NCBI GenBank assembly: GCA_963749365.1
Contig: CAVVME010000003.1
Location: 434,001 to 498,000, forward strand
Reading direction: 5' to 3'
Source: WHSW01 sp963749365
GTDB taxonomy: Bacteria; Actinomycetota; Thermoleophilia; Solirubrobacterales; 70-9
Length of the DNA stretch: 64,000 bases
The notes beneath the pieces were generated by a model. That model made no database searches, was not told where the DNA came from, and was given only the letters and a program-made list of their open reading frames with translations. Of the stretch, positions 8,243 to 16,907 are shown one piece after another. The position numbers and the translations under genes are program-made. Each line of letters opens with the position of its first letter. Within the stretch, counting starts at the first letter, position 1.

Positions 8243-8252
8243 AGCCTATGCT
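8243..8252. promoter_or_regulatory. Overlapping divergent -10 boxes (DUF3052 / PRC-barrel)
   Basis: The 10 bases AGCCTATGCT read as TATGCT on the plus strand (8247-8252, 9 nt before the ATG at 8262) and TAGGCT on the minus strand (8248-8243, 6 nt before the GTG at 8236). The two boxes share the central TA. The whole intergenic gap is 25 bp, so any promoter for either gene must be here or inside the other gene. Confidence 0.5.
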
Positions 8253-8261
8253 TCTCGGGCG

Positions 8262-8600
8262 ATGATCGACGACGGTGATGCGATCCACTACACGGCGGTG
8301 GCCAAGGGGACGCCGGTCTACGCCTCCGACGGCACCGAGGTCGGCAAGGTCCGCCAGGTGGTCGACAACTACCGCGAGCACATCCTCGACGGGATCGTGA
8401 TCGAGCTGGCGTCCGGCGAGCTGCGGTTCGCCGATGCGCCCGAGGTCGGTCGGACCGCGGAGCGCGGTGTGACGCTGACCATCGACGCGACCGCGGCAAG
8501 TTCGCTGCCGCCGCCGGAGGACGGCCCGCGCACGTTCAGCGCCAACCGTGCCACCGGCCGGATCTCGAAGCTGTTCGGGCGCGGCTGGAAGCGCGACTGA
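8262..8600 (+). CDS. PRC-barrel-like domain protein
   Basis: A 112-aa protein whose first 75 residues look like a PRC-barrel: a beta-rich module with GTPVYASDGTEVGKVRQVV followed by DGIVIELASGELRF, then a variable basic tail (RISKLFGRGWKRD). Family members bind partner proteins in photosynthetic complexes, RNA processing and stress responses, so the fold does not reveal the role here. It stands alone, with its own -10-like box. No membrane segment is visible. Confidence 0.75.
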   Translation: MIDDGDAIHYTAVAKGTPVYASDGTEVGKVRQVVDNYREHILDGIVIELASGELRFADAPEVGRTAERGVTLTIDATAASSLPPPEDGPRTFSANRATGRISKLFGRGWKRD

Positions 8601-8705
8601 CGCCGAGAGGAGAGTTCCGACGGCATCTGGGACGGAATGCTCCGCTCGAGCCGCCGCGGTGCGGCGGATAACGACGGTAAACCCGGAGCGGGGTACGCTC
8701 GACCG

Positions 8706-9071
8706 GTGCCGGACTGGAAGACCGTGATCGAGCTCGGCGGCCGGCTGCCGGAGGTCGAGCAGGGCACCTCGTACGGCACGCCGGCGCTCAAGGTGCGCGG
8801 GAAGATGTTCGCGCGCCTGCGCGAGGACGAGGAGACGCTGGTGCTGTGGACCGACTTCATCGAGCGCGAGGCACTGACCCAGGGCGATCCGGAGACGTTC
8901 CTGGTCACGCCGCACTACGAGGAGTGGCCGCTGGTCCTGATCAGGCTCGCGCGCGTCGACGAACGGGAGCTGGAGGAGCTCCTGATCGAGTCCTGGCGCG
9001 AGCGGGCGCCGAAGCGCCTTCGCCAGGCCTACGACGAGGGGTCGGGGAAGCCCGAGGCTGAGTTTCCATAA
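8706..9071 (+). CDS. MmcQ/YjbR family protein
   Basis: A 121-aa protein of the MmcQ/YjbR (CyaY-like fold) family, annotated elsewhere as DNA-binding. Visible hallmarks are GTSYGTPALKVRGKMFARLREDEETL near the middle and FLVTPHYEEWPLVLIRL, ending with the helix LLIESWRERAPKRL. The GTG at 8706 is preferred because a TACGCT box ends 6 nt upstream and earlier in-frame codons read as low-complexity Arg/Gly. The physiological role is unknown. The gap to the previous gene (8601-8705) shows nothing else. Confidence 0.85.
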   Translation: MPDWKTVIELGGRLPEVEQGTSYGTPALKVRGKMFARLREDEETLVLWTDFIEREALTQGDPETFLVTPHYEEWPLVLIRLARVDERELEELLIESWRERAPKRLRQAYDEGSGKPEAEFP

Positions 9072-9119
9072 CCGTTCTTATCGCGCGTAGGGTTCCGCGC
9101 GGGCTCGAGACAGACGCTC

Positions 9120-10013
9120 TCACCCGCCCAGGAAGGCGTCGACCGCGCTCGCGAACCGCTGGCGCTCCTGAAACAGGAACGCGTGCGCGCCCGGGAGCAC
9201 GATCAGCTCCGACCCGGGCACCCGGCCGGCGATCCGACGCAGGTTGACCGGTGGGACGACCGGGTCCCGGCGCCCCGCCGCCGCCAGGACCGGGGCCTCA
9301 ACCCCGGCGAGCTCGTGAAAGTTACGATTGCTACGAAGCCACGGGTCCTCAGCCGCGACCTGGGCGTCGGTCGTCGCCGCCGGGACCTCGAAGTCGTCGG
9401 GAATCTCGCCGCTGCGGCTCGCGCGCCCGAGCCGGCGCAGGAAACGACGGCCCTCGCCCTGGCGATCGGGCGGGTAGAGCTCACGCAGGATCTGGCGATC
9501 GGTCGGGCTCGGGTCGCTGTCGATCGCCTGCGCCGCCGGGCTGCCGAGGACGGTGCCGCGGCCGCCCGGGTTGGTGCCGGCGAGAATCAGATGCGAGACC
9601 CGCTCGGGGTGCTCGATCGCGAGCCGCTGGGCGACGAACCCTCCCATCGACCAGCCGAGCACGTCCGCTCTCGAGACACCGACAGCCTCGATCAGCCCGG
9701 CCGTCGTGTCGGCGAGCGAGTCGAATGAGTCGCCGCGCCACGGTCCTGAGCGACCGACGCCCGGGTAGTCGAAGAGCAGCAGGCGATGCTCGCGCGCGAG
9801 CAGACGCAGCAGGGCCGGGTCCCACTCGGCCATCGTCGAGCCGGTGCCGATCAGCATCACCAGCGGCGAGCCGTGCCCGCGCTCGTACCAGGCGATCTTG
9901 GTCCCGTCGACGCGCGTCGTCTGCACCCGGGCCTCGAACGAGCGCTCGGGCGCCGAGCCGCAACCGACGACCGCGAGCACGACCAGCGCCAGTGCCGCCC
10001 GGCCGGCCCTCAT
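9120..10013 (-). CDS. Lipoprotein alpha/beta hydrolase
   Basis: A 297-aa secreted hydrolase anchored as a lipoprotein: signal peptide with lipobox VVGC (Cys 18), then an alpha/beta hydrolase fold. The nucleophile elbow is GWSMGG (Ser about 122), after the strand FDYPGVGRSG. The acid is probably in AAGRRDPVVP and the His in LPGAHAFLFQ near the end. It resembles the 2-hydroxymuconate/non-haem peroxidase-like hydrolases. The ATG overlaps the stop of the FUSC membrane gene (ATGA), so the two are co-expressed. The substrate is unknown. Confidence 0.87.
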   Translation of the reverse strand: MRAGRAALALVVLAVVGCGSAPERSFEARVQTTRVDGTKIAWYERGHGSPLVMLIGTGSTMAEWDPALLRLLAREHRLLLFDYPGVGRSGPWRGDSFDSLADTTAGLIEAVGVSRADVLGWSMGGFVAQRLAIEHPERVSHLILAGTNPGGRGTVLGSPAAQAIDSDPSPTDRQILRELYPPDRQGEGRRFLRRLGRASRSGEIPDDFEVPAATTDAQVAAEDPWLRSNRNFHELAGVEAPVLAAAGRRDPVVPPVNLRRIAGRVPGSELIVLPGAHAFLFQERQRFASAVDAFLGG

Positions 10014-11080
10014 CGCCCGGTGGGAGCGGCGCGGCCGCGGCCCCCCTCCGCCTCTCCCCAGGCCAAGAACGCGGCGCCCGCGATCACGATCCCGATCGCG
10101 GTCGCGAGCCCGCGCTCGTCCGCGGCCTCGATCGGCGGTGTGCCGAGGCTGTCGGTGAGCAGGACGACGTAGGTGGTGATCGCGGTGGTGAACAGCGCGT
10201 ACTCGATCGCCAGCAGCGCGTAGGAGAACGCCGCCGCGACACCGAGCACGATCGCGGTCGGCACCGGCTGCTCGCCGAGCACCGCCGCGAGCGCCGTCGC
10301 CAGCACCAGGCCGGCCACCGTGCCGGCGGCGCGCATCGCCAGCCGCTCGAGCGTTTCGTCGCGAAACGGTCGCAGGACGAAGAGGATCGTCAGCGGCACC
10401 CAGTAGCCGTGGTCGCCGAGGTCGACGATTCGATAGAAGGCGACGCCAAGACCGAGCGCGGCGCCGAACCGGATCCCGTGGCGCAGGGCCGACGAACCGA
10501 GGGTCAGGTTCGCCCGCATGGTGGCGACGGAGTCGCGCGCGGCCTCGCCCAGCGACCAGCGCCCCGGCGCGCGGTCGGAGAAGACCAAGGCGGCCAGCGC
10601 GGCGGCCGCCTGCAGCAGGCCGCCGCCGGTCCCGAGCACGAATGCCTCGGGCGCGTCGGCGGGCGCGAGGTAGAAGCCCTGGGCGAGCAGGAGCGCCAGC
10701 GAGCAGGTGAGGCCGGCGATCATCAGCCGCATCGAGACCGCGAAGCAGAGCCCCGCCAGGCCGCCGATCGCCGCCATCGCGAGCGCCGCCGTGATCGTCG
10801 CCTGACTCGAGAGCACCCCGATCGCGGCCGAGGCGCCGATCAGCGGCGCGACCAGGAGCTGCCAGCGAACCCGGATGCGGGCGGGCGCGTCGAACGCCGC
10901 GAAGCCGGAGACCAGCGCCCCGGTCGCCAACCCGGCGGCGTAGGCGTCCTCGAGGAACAGGTCGGCGAGCGCCGCAAGGCCGACCGGGAGCGCGACGAGG
11001 CCGCCCCGTCGCAATGCCGGCCCCAACTCGCCACGAAACCGCCACGCGCGCGGGACCGCAGCGGCGGCCGGGCGGCTCAC
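10010..11080 (-). CDS. FUSC-family membrane protein
   Basis: A 356-aa integral membrane protein with about nine hydrophobic segments in two bundles separated by a short basic region (SDRAPGRWSLGEAARD). The second half carries the HGIRFGAALGLG segment and the YWVPLTILFVLRP strand that mark the fusaric-acid-resistance/aromatic-acid-exporter group. The GTG at 11080 begins a basic N-terminus before the first membrane helix. It is coupled to the downstream lipoprotein hydrolase by a 4-bp overlap. The substrate is not predictable. Confidence 0.83.
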   Translation of the reverse strand: MSRPAAAAVPRAWRFRGELGPALRRGGLVALPVGLAALADLFLEDAYAAGLATGALVSGFAAFDAPARIRVRWQLLVAPLIGASAAIGVLSSQATITAALAMAAIGGLAGLCFAVSMRLMIAGLTCSLALLLAQGFYLAPADAPEAFVLGTGGGLLQAAAALAALVFSDRAPGRWSLGEAARDSVATMRANLTLGSSALRHGIRFGAALGLGVAFYRIVDLGDHGYWVPLTILFVLRPFRDETLERLAMRAAGTVAGLVLATALAAVLGEQPVPTAIVLGVAAAFSYALLAIEYALFTTAITTYVVLLTDSLGTPPIEAADERGLATAIGIVIAGAAFLAWGEAEGGRGRAAPTGR

Positions 11081-11114
11081 CGGGCCGTGGCGAGCGTCTC
11101 TGCGGCCGTCCGGC

Positions 11115-12482
11115 TCACCTCGCGCCGAGCTTGAGCTCGTGGCTGCGGCGGGCGCGCAGCCGGCCGAGCAGCCCGCCGTTTCGCCGTTCGCGCGCGATCA
11201 CCCGCATGTACGGCTCGAAGTCGACCTGAATCGTGTGACGCGCCGAGGCGACGTAGCGCTTCGCCATCCGCTCGCGTTCGTGGGCGATCACCCGCTGCAT
11301 CTCCTCCCGGTCCGGCAGGCCGACCTTGCCCTCGAGCAGGTCCGCGACCCACTCCGACTGTGCCTCGGCAAGCGGCATGATCGCCCCCAGGGGCTGGAGC
11401 AGCCCGATGAAGTAGAGCCCTGGGTGCTCGGGGTTGACCACGCGCCGATAGAGGGGGATCTCGTTGTCGGGCGCCGAGATCAGACTCGGGTCGAAGAAGG
11501 GAAAGCTGATCTTGTAGCCGGTGCAATAGATCACCACGTCGACCTCCTCCTCCGATCCGTCCTCGAAGCGGATCGTCCGCCCGCCGGCGAACTCGGAGAT
11601 GTTCGGCTTCACGGTGATGTCGCCGTGTCCGAGCCGAGGCAGCAGGTCGGAGGAGATCGTCGGGTGCGCCTCGACCAGCTTGTGATCGGGCTCGGGCAGC
11701 CCGTAGTCCATCGGGACGCCGACGGTCCGCGTCAGCGCCCGCTTGTAGAAGGCGCGGATCAACGGCAGCGGCAGACGCGTGGTCAGCGCGTTGCCGAGCT
11801 CGTCGGTCGGCTTTCCTCCCAGGTACTTCGGCAGCACCCAGGCGCCGCGGCGCATCGCCAGCAGGGTGCGGTCGGCGATCCGCGAGGACTCGACCGCGAT
11901 GTCGCAGGCGGAGTTGCCGATCCCGAGCACGAGCACGGTCTTGCGCTCGAGCGCGTCGGGCGTCTTGTAGTCGTGGACGTGTATCTGCTCGCCGGCGAAC
12001 TCGTGCTGGCCGGGGTACGGGGGGTCGGGCCAGCGAGCGTCCCAGTGATGGCCGTTGGCGACCAGTACGGCGGCGAACTCGGCCGAGCCCTGCTCGCCCG
12101 AATCCAGCTCCTGCCAGCTCACCCGCCAGCTCGAGCCCGCGCCCAACTCGACCGCCGTCACCTCGGCCCGGAACCGGATTCGGTCGCGAAAGCCGAAGTG
12201 ATCGACGTAGTCGTCGAAGTAGGCGGCGATCCGGAAATGGTCGGGGTAGTCCGGGTAGTCCTCGGGCATCGGAAAAGTGGCGTACGCCATCGTTCGCCGC
12301 GAGGTGTTGATGTGCAGCGAGCGGTAGGCGGACGACATCCCGTTGTCGTTCATGTAGCGCCAGTTGCCGCCGACCTGTGAGCCGACCTCGAAGCACTCGA
12401 ACTCGATCCCGCGCGTGTGCAGGACCTGGCAGGCGGCGATTCCCGACGACCCCGCTCCGATCACGCAGACTCTCTGGCCCAA
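11115..12482 (-). CDS. Flavin-containing monooxygenase-like oxidoreductase
   Basis: A 455-aa class B flavoprotein monooxygenase expected to use FAD and NADPH. It has the FAD-binding GAGSSG (9-14), the FMO/BVMO fingerprint FxGxxxHxxxY as FAGEQIHVHDY, and an NADPH-binding LGIGNSACD. The C-terminal half has DVVIYCTGYKISFPFF, typical of FMOs. The TTG at 12482 is chosen because it directly precedes the first beta strand and lies 12 nt after the stop of the upstream YqgE gene. The substrate is unknown; FMO versus Baeyer-Villiger activity cannot be separated here. Confidence 0.88.
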   Translation of the reverse strand: MGQRVCVIGAGSSGIAACQVLHTRGIEFECFEVGSQVGGNWRYMNDNGMSSAYRSLHINTSRRTMAYATFPMPEDYPDYPDHFRIAAYFDDYVDHFGFRDRIRFRAEVTAVELGAGSSWRVSWQELDSGEQGSAEFAAVLVANGHHWDARWPDPPYPGQHEFAGEQIHVHDYKTPDALERKTVLVLGIGNSACDIAVESSRIADRTLLAMRRGAWVLPKYLGGKPTDELGNALTTRLPLPLIRAFYKRALTRTVGVPMDYGLPEPDHKLVEAHPTISSDLLPRLGHGDITVKPNISEFAGGRTIRFEDGSEEEVDVVIYCTGYKISFPFFDPSLISAPDNEIPLYRRVVNPEHPGLYFIGLLQPLGAIMPLAEAQSEWVADLLEGKVGLPDREEMQRVIAHERERMAKRYVASARHTIQVDFEPYMRVIARERRNGGLLGRLRARRSHELKLGAR

Positions 12483-12493
12483 TCTTCCTCGCC

Positions 12494-13039
12494 TCAGTTC
12501 ACGGACGGATCGTCGGGCATTCTGGCGATCAGGGCGAACTGTCCCCCCTTGCGGGCCAGGACGTGCTGCCACAGCGTCTCGGGATCATCCGGGAACAGCT
12601 CGGCCGGCATCGGCGGCTCCACGATCCAGGCCTCCTCGGCGAGCTCGCCCTCGAGCTGGCCGGCGCCCCAGCCCGAGTAGCCGGCGTAGACCCGCCCGCG
12701 ACGGATCGCCCGCTCGAGCACCTCCTCGGCGGTGTCCGCGGCGACGAAGCCGACGTCGGCGACCACGATCCAGGCGGCGGCACCCGGGTCGTCGAACTCC
12801 GCCAGCACGACCAACGCCTGCGGCTGCACCGGGCCACCGATGAACACCGGCTCCTCGCCCGCCAAATCCGCGAGCTCGGGCGCTACATCCTCGACGGCGG
12901 TCTCCGACGGCCGGTTGAGGACCACCCCCATCGCCCCCTCCTCCCCATGTTCGGTCAGGAGCACGACGCTGCGGGCGAAGTTCGGATCGGCGAGCGCCGG
13001 CGAGGCGATCAACAGGCTTCCACGCAGGGAGTCTTCCAT
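12494..13039 (-). CDS. YqgE/AlgH family protein (DUF179)
   Basis: A 181-aa protein of the UPF0301 YqgE/AlgH family. Hallmarks are the N-terminal GSLLIASPALADPNFARSVVLLTEH, then GAMGVVLNRPSE, FIGGPVQP and YAGYSGWGAGQLEGEL. The biochemical role is unclear; AlgH was named as an alginate regulator in Pseudomonas but the family is widespread. It lies just upstream of the FMO-like gene and diverges from the thioredoxin gene. The ATG at 13039 gives a normal-length N-terminus. Confidence 0.93.
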   Translation of the reverse strand: MEDSLRGSLLIASPALADPNFARSVVLLTEHGEEGAMGVVLNRPSETAVEDVAPELADLAGEEPVFIGGPVQPQALVVLAEFDDPGAAAWIVVADVGFVAADTAEEVLERAIRRGRVYAGYSGWGAGQLEGELAEEAWIVEPPMPAELFPDDPETLWQHVLARKGGQFALIARMPDDPSVN

Positions 13040-13079
13040 CGGTCTGCGGATTCTGCCCGCTCGCTAACCTCGATGCGGG

Positions 13080-13838
13080 ATGGTCTTCGACGTCGGCGAG
13101 TCCGATTTCACGGCCCGGGTGGTCGAGCGCTCGCGGGAGATGCCCGTGGTCGTCGACTTCTGGGCCGACTGGTGCGGGCCGTGCCGCCAGCTCACCCCGG
13201 CGCTCGAGGCCGCGATCGGCAAGCGCGCCGGCACGGTCGAGCTGGCGAAGGTCGATGTCGACGCGAACCCGGCGCTTGCCGCCGCCTTCGGGATCCAGGG
13301 AATCCCCGCCGTGAAAGCGTTTCGCGACGGCGCTGTGGTCGCCGAGTTCACCGGGGCACTCCCGCCGGCTCGGATCGAGGCCTTCCTCGATGACCTCCTC
13401 CCCTCCCCTGCCGATCAGCTCGCCGAGGCCGACGACGAGAGCTCGCTGCGACGGGCGCTCGATCTGGATCCGCGGCACCCCGGCGCGGCGCGCAAGCTCG
13501 GTCGCCTGCTGCTCGCCCGCGGCGAGGCCGAGAGCGCCCTCGAACTGCTCGAGCCGCTGCACGGCGACTTCCTCGCCGACGGCCTGGTCGCCCGCGCCCG
13601 GCTCGGCGCTGCCAACGGCGGGACGGAGTCGACCGCGCTCGAGCTCGCCTTCGCCGCCTGGGACGAGGGTGACCGGGCGACCGCGCTCGATCGCCTCCAG
13701 GACGCGTTGGGCGCCGAAACCGATCCCGATCGGCGCGACCTGATCCGCCGGGTGATGGTCGCCCTGTTCACCGAGCTCGGCGCCGACGATCCGCTCGCGC
13801 GCGAGCACCGGCGCCGCCTCGCGGCGGCGCTTCACTGA
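13080..13838 (+). CDS. Thioredoxin with TPR-like C-terminal domain (CnoX/YbbN type)
   Basis: A 252-aa cytoplasmic protein: a thioredoxin fold at about 1-105 with active site WCGPC (Cys 32 and 35), then an alpha-helical TPR-like region at about 115-250. This matches CnoX/YbbN co-chaperones, some of which retain the redox-active CxxC as here. It probably protects or transfers oxidised clients to chaperonin. A TAACCT box (13065-13070) lies 9 nt before the ATG. CcdA follows 10 bp downstream, which suggests electron transfer across the membrane as an alternative role. Confidence 0.9.
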   Translation: MVFDVGESDFTARVVERSREMPVVVDFWADWCGPCRQLTPALEAAIGKRAGTVELAKVDVDANPALAAAFGIQGIPAVKAFRDGAVVAEFTGALPPARIEAFLDDLLPSPADQLAEADDESSLRRALDLDPRHPGAARKLGRLLLARGEAESALELLEPLHGDFLADGLVARARLGAANGGTESTALELAFAAWDEGDRATALDRLQDALGAETDPDRRDLIRRVMVALFTELGADDPLAREHRRRLAAALH

Positions 13839-13848
13839 CCTTCCCTGA

Positions 13849-14580
13849 ATGACCGACCCGATCTCCGGCGCCGACGTCCCGGTCGCCTTCATCGCCGGGC
13901 TCGTCTCCTTCCTCTCGCCCTGCGTGCTGCCGCTCGTGCCCGGCTACCTGGCCGCGGTCACGGGCGTCAGCGTGAGCGAGATCGACACCGCCGGCTGGCG
14001 CCGGGTGCTCGCTCCCAGCCTGCTCTTCATCGCCTCGTTCTCGACCGTGTTCATCCTCCTCGGCCTCGCGGCGACGGCGCTCGGCCAGACCCTGCGCGAG
14101 AACCAGGAGCTGCTGACCGACATCGGCGCGGTCCTGCTGATCGTGATGGGGATGCTGTTCATCGGCTCGCTCTACCTCGACCGGCTGAACCGCGAGTGGC
14201 ACGTCGATGCGCTGCTCTCACGGGCCGGGAAGGGCGGCCCGATCGTCGCCGGGGCCGCCTTTTCGATCGCCTGGACGCCGTGCGTCGGACCCGCCTTGGG
14301 GGGGATCCTCACCCTCGCCAGCATCGACGGCGAGCTCACCCACGGCGCCTTCCTGCTCGCCGTCTACTCGCTCGGGCTGGCGATCCCGTTCCTGCTCACC
14401 GCGCTCGCCTTCTCGCAGGCGACCGCCGCGTTCGCGACCGTACGTCGCCACTACCGGGCGATCGTGGTCGGCGGCGGGGGCATCCTGATCGCGATGGGGG
14501 TGCTGATCCTGACCGGGGCCTTCACCGAGCTCAACATCTGGGCCCAGAAGGTGACCAACGAGCTCGGCCTGAACCTGTAG
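13849..14580 (+). CDS. CcdA-type thiol-disulfide membrane transporter
   Basis: A 243-aa polytopic protein with about six membrane helices that carries reducing equivalents from cytoplasmic thioredoxin to the cell exterior, usually for cytochrome c maturation or exported thioredoxin-like proteins. The two conserved half-site motifs are present: SPCVLPLVPGY (Cys about 25) and TPCVGPALGG (Cys about 145), each at the start of a three-helix bundle. It is only 10 bp after the thioredoxin gene, implying a functional pair. No ResB/ResC or other cytochrome assembly gene is nearby. Confidence 0.92.
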   Translation: MTDPISGADVPVAFIAGLVSFLSPCVLPLVPGYLAAVTGVSVSEIDTAGWRRVLAPSLLFIASFSTVFILLGLAATALGQTLRENQELLTDIGAVLLIVMGMLFIGSLYLDRLNREWHVDALLSRAGKGGPIVAGAAFSIAWTPCVGPALGGILTLASIDGELTHGAFLLAVYSLGLAIPFLLTALAFSQATAAFATVRRHYRAIVVGGGGILIAMGVLILTGAFTELNIWAQKVTNELGLNL

Positions 14581-14586
14581 GCGGGC

Positions 14587-14883
14587 TCAGACCGGCGGCC
14601 CTGCGGGCGCCTCGTCGGGTCCGACGCCGATCTCGACCGAGGTCCCGATCGCCTCCGTCTCCTCGATCCCCTCACCCTCGCTGTCGCGCGAGCAGACGAT
14701 CCGGAACCGCCCGGTGCCGAGCGCCGGGTCGGCGACCACCGGCAGGCCGCGGATCTCCTCCCAGCCGAGCCGTTCGGCCTCGAACGGGTTCAGGCGCACC
14801 TCCGCGGCCGGCCAGGGGCAGCTCGCGTTGTGCCGGTCGATCGCCTTCGAGATCGCCTCGAGGTTCTTCGCCTCGGCGCTCAT
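14587..14883 (-). CDS. Conserved-looking hypothetical protein, 98 aa
   Basis: I do not recognise this protein. It begins with a helix (SAEAKNLEAISKAIDRHN), then has a CPWP segment, an FEAERLGW stretch and two beta-like stretches with one Cys (RFRIVCSRD). The tail is Gly/Pro/Glu rich and probably disordered. There is no signal peptide or membrane helix. It converges on ccdA with 6 bp between stops. A TAGGAT box lies 7 nt before the ATG at 14883, which supports it being a real gene. Confidence 0.6.
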   Translation of the reverse strand: MSAEAKNLEAISKAIDRHNASCPWPAAEVRLNPFEAERLGWEEIRGLPVVADPALGTGRFRIVCSRDSEGEGIEETEAIGTSVEIGVGPDEAPAGPPV

Positions 14884-14922
14884 CTCCCCGATCCTAGCTC
14901 CGCTGGTCTACGATCATGGCGC

Positions 14923-16362
14923 GTGAGCGCCGATCGCCTCACCGGTCTCGACTCTTCGTTCCTGCACCTCGAGCGGGGACCGGCCCACATGCACGTCGCC
15001 TCGACGACGCTGTTCGAGGGCTCGGTGCCCGACTACGACGACTTTCGCGATCACATCCAGTCGCGGCTGCACCTCGTCCCCCGGTTCCGCCAGAAGCTGC
15101 GCTTTGTGCCCTTCGGACAGGGCCGGCCGAAGTGGGTCGATGACCCGCAGTTCAACCTCGACTACCACCTCCGGCACACCGCCCTGCCGGCCCCGGGCAG
15201 CGAGGAGCAGCTGCGCACCCTGGCCGCACGGATCTTCTCCCAGCGCCTCGACCGCTCAAAGCCGCTGTGGGAGATGTGGCTGGTCGACGGGGTCGAACGC
15301 GACCGGTTCGCAATCGTCACCAAGAGCCATCACTGCCTCGTCGACGGCGTCTCGGGAGTTGACATAACCACGGTCCTGTTCGACGCCAGCCCCGATCCCG
15401 CTCCGCCCGCGGTCAGCCCGCCGGCCTGGATCCCGAAGCCCGAGCCCAGTGACGCCGAGATGCTCGCCGAGGCGCTGATCGAGCGCCTCACCCGCCCGAC
15501 CGAGATCCTCCGCGGCGCCAGGGCCGTGTTCCGCGCTCCGCGCAGGATGGCGCGGGCGGCAGTCGACGGGCTCGAGGCCGCCGGGGCGTTCGCGCGGACC
15601 GGGTTCGGCGCCCCGCACTCGCCGTTCAACGTCGATATCGGCCCCTACCGGCGCTTCGAGATGGTCCAGGTCTCGCTCGCCGAGTTGAAGCGGATCAAGA
15701 ACGCGACCGGCGGCACCGTCAACGACGTCATCCTGGCGGCGGTCACGGGCGCGCTCGGGCGCTACCTACGCAGCCACGGGCATTCGACCCGCGAGCTCGA
15801 GCTGCGCGCCCTGGTCCCGATCAGCGTCCGCGCCGCCGACGAGCACGGGGCGCTCGGCAACCGTGTCTCCGCGTACATGGCGCCGCTGCCGGTCTGGTGC
15901 GACGACCCGGTCGAGCGGCTCGCGCAGGTGAGCGCGACGATGGGCGACCTGAAGCAGTCCAGGCAGGCGGTCGGCGCGACGCTGATCACCGAGCTGACCG
16001 ACTTCGCGCCGCCGACGATCGCCGGACAGGCGGCGCGGCTGCAGTCCGGTCAGCGGTTCTTCAACCTCGTCGTCACCAACGTGCCCGGGCCACAGTTCCC
16101 CCTCTACCTGATGGGCCGCAAGCTCGAGTCGGTGTTCCCGATGGTGCCGCTGGCCAAGCGCCAGGCGGTCTGCTTCGGGATCATGAGCTACAACGGCCAG
16201 GTCAACTTCGGGCTCACCGCGGACTTCGACACGATGGCCGACCTCGAGGTGCTCGCCGCCGACCTCGAGGCCTCGCTGCGCGAGCTCAGCGAGGCAGCGC
16301 CGGAGCAGGCTCGTCCCTCGCGCTGGCGCCGTGCCGACGGCCGCCAGGCCGCCAAGGCCTGA
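14923..16362 (+). CDS. WS/DGAT wax ester synthase / diacylglycerol acyltransferase
   Basis: A 479-aa bifunctional acyltransferase that makes triacylglycerol or wax esters from acyl-CoA at the membrane or lipid-droplet surface. The catalytic HHxxxDG motif is intact as HHCLVDG (136-142). The N-terminal RLTGLDSSFLHLE, the central NDVILAAV motif and the C-terminal domain with VTNVPGP are all typical. The GTG at 14923 starts exactly at the family N-terminus and follows a TACGAT box by 8 nt. It is not obviously in an operon. Storage-lipid synthesis fits an actinobacterial host. Confidence 0.93.
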   Translation: MSADRLTGLDSSFLHLERGPAHMHVASTTLFEGSVPDYDDFRDHIQSRLHLVPRFRQKLRFVPFGQGRPKWVDDPQFNLDYHLRHTALPAPGSEEQLRTLAARIFSQRLDRSKPLWEMWLVDGVERDRFAIVTKSHHCLVDGVSGVDITTVLFDASPDPAPPAVSPPAWIPKPEPSDAEMLAEALIERLTRPTEILRGARAVFRAPRRMARAAVDGLEAAGAFARTGFGAPHSPFNVDIGPYRRFEMVQVSLAELKRIKNATGGTVNDVILAAVTGALGRYLRSHGHSTRELELRALVPISVRAADEHGALGNRVSAYMAPLPVWCDDPVERLAQVSATMGDLKQSRQAVGATLITELTDFAPPTIAGQAARLQSGQRFFNLVVTNVPGPQFPLYLMGRKLESVFPMVPLAKRQAVCFGIMSYNGQVNFGLTADFDTMADLEVLAADLEASLRELSEAAPEQARPSRWRRADGRQAAKA

Positions 16363-16401
16363 GCCCTCGGTCGCGACGTGCCGCCGGCGCCGCCGCGGCG
16401 C

Positions 16402-16815
16402 TCAGAGATCGCGCATGAACTCGGGCTCGTGGCCCTCGATGAAGACGAAGAGCGGGTGCGGGATCCCCTCCTGCTTCGCGTCGCGCCCATAGTCGTGCGG
16501 CGTCGGGTCGTCGGCGCGCGCGAGCGGCTCGTCGGCGTCCTGCCAGAAGCGCTCGGACGCGTTCCAGCGTCGCCTGCGGACCGCGGCCGAGAGGCCGTCC
16601 TCGGCCAGCACGCGCTCGACCACGCGCTGCGCCTCGACCGCCGCGTCCGAGGTCTCGGTGTAGACGTAGAGCCGCTCGCCGTCTCGGGTGACGATCACCC
16701 GGTCGCCGAGCCGCTGCTCGACATCGTCATCGAGGTCGAGGCTGTGGAGGCGGTCGCCGAGCCCGTGCAGGGCGTCGTGGAGGTCGATCTCGAGCCGGTA
16801 CTCGTCGCTGGCCAT
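16402..16815 (-). CDS. Hypothetical protein, 137 aa
   Basis: I do not recognise this one. The first 80 residues alternate helix and strand (LEIDLHDALHGLGDRLH, RVIVTRDGERLYVYTET), which would fit a small ferredoxin-like alpha/beta domain. The second half is charged with a Trp-containing stretch (RRRRWNASERFWQD) and ends in HPLFVFIEGHEPEF. It is soluble, with no signal peptide and no Cys cluster. A TAGCGT box lies 8 nt before the ATG. It converges on the WS/DGAT gene. Confidence 0.6.
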   Translation of the reverse strand: MASDEYRLEIDLHDALHGLGDRLHSLDLDDDVEQRLGDRVIVTRDGERLYVYTETSDAAVEAQRVVERVLAEDGLSAAVRRRRWNASERFWQDADEPLARADDPTPHDYGRDAKQEGIPHPLFVFIEGHEPEFMRDL

Positions 16816-16907
16816 GGCGCCAGACGCTACCAGCAGCCGAGTCCGAGCCGCGACGCCTGATCCGGGATGCCGGTCCCGTCCGGGCCTGCCCGTATAGAGG
16901 TGGCATC

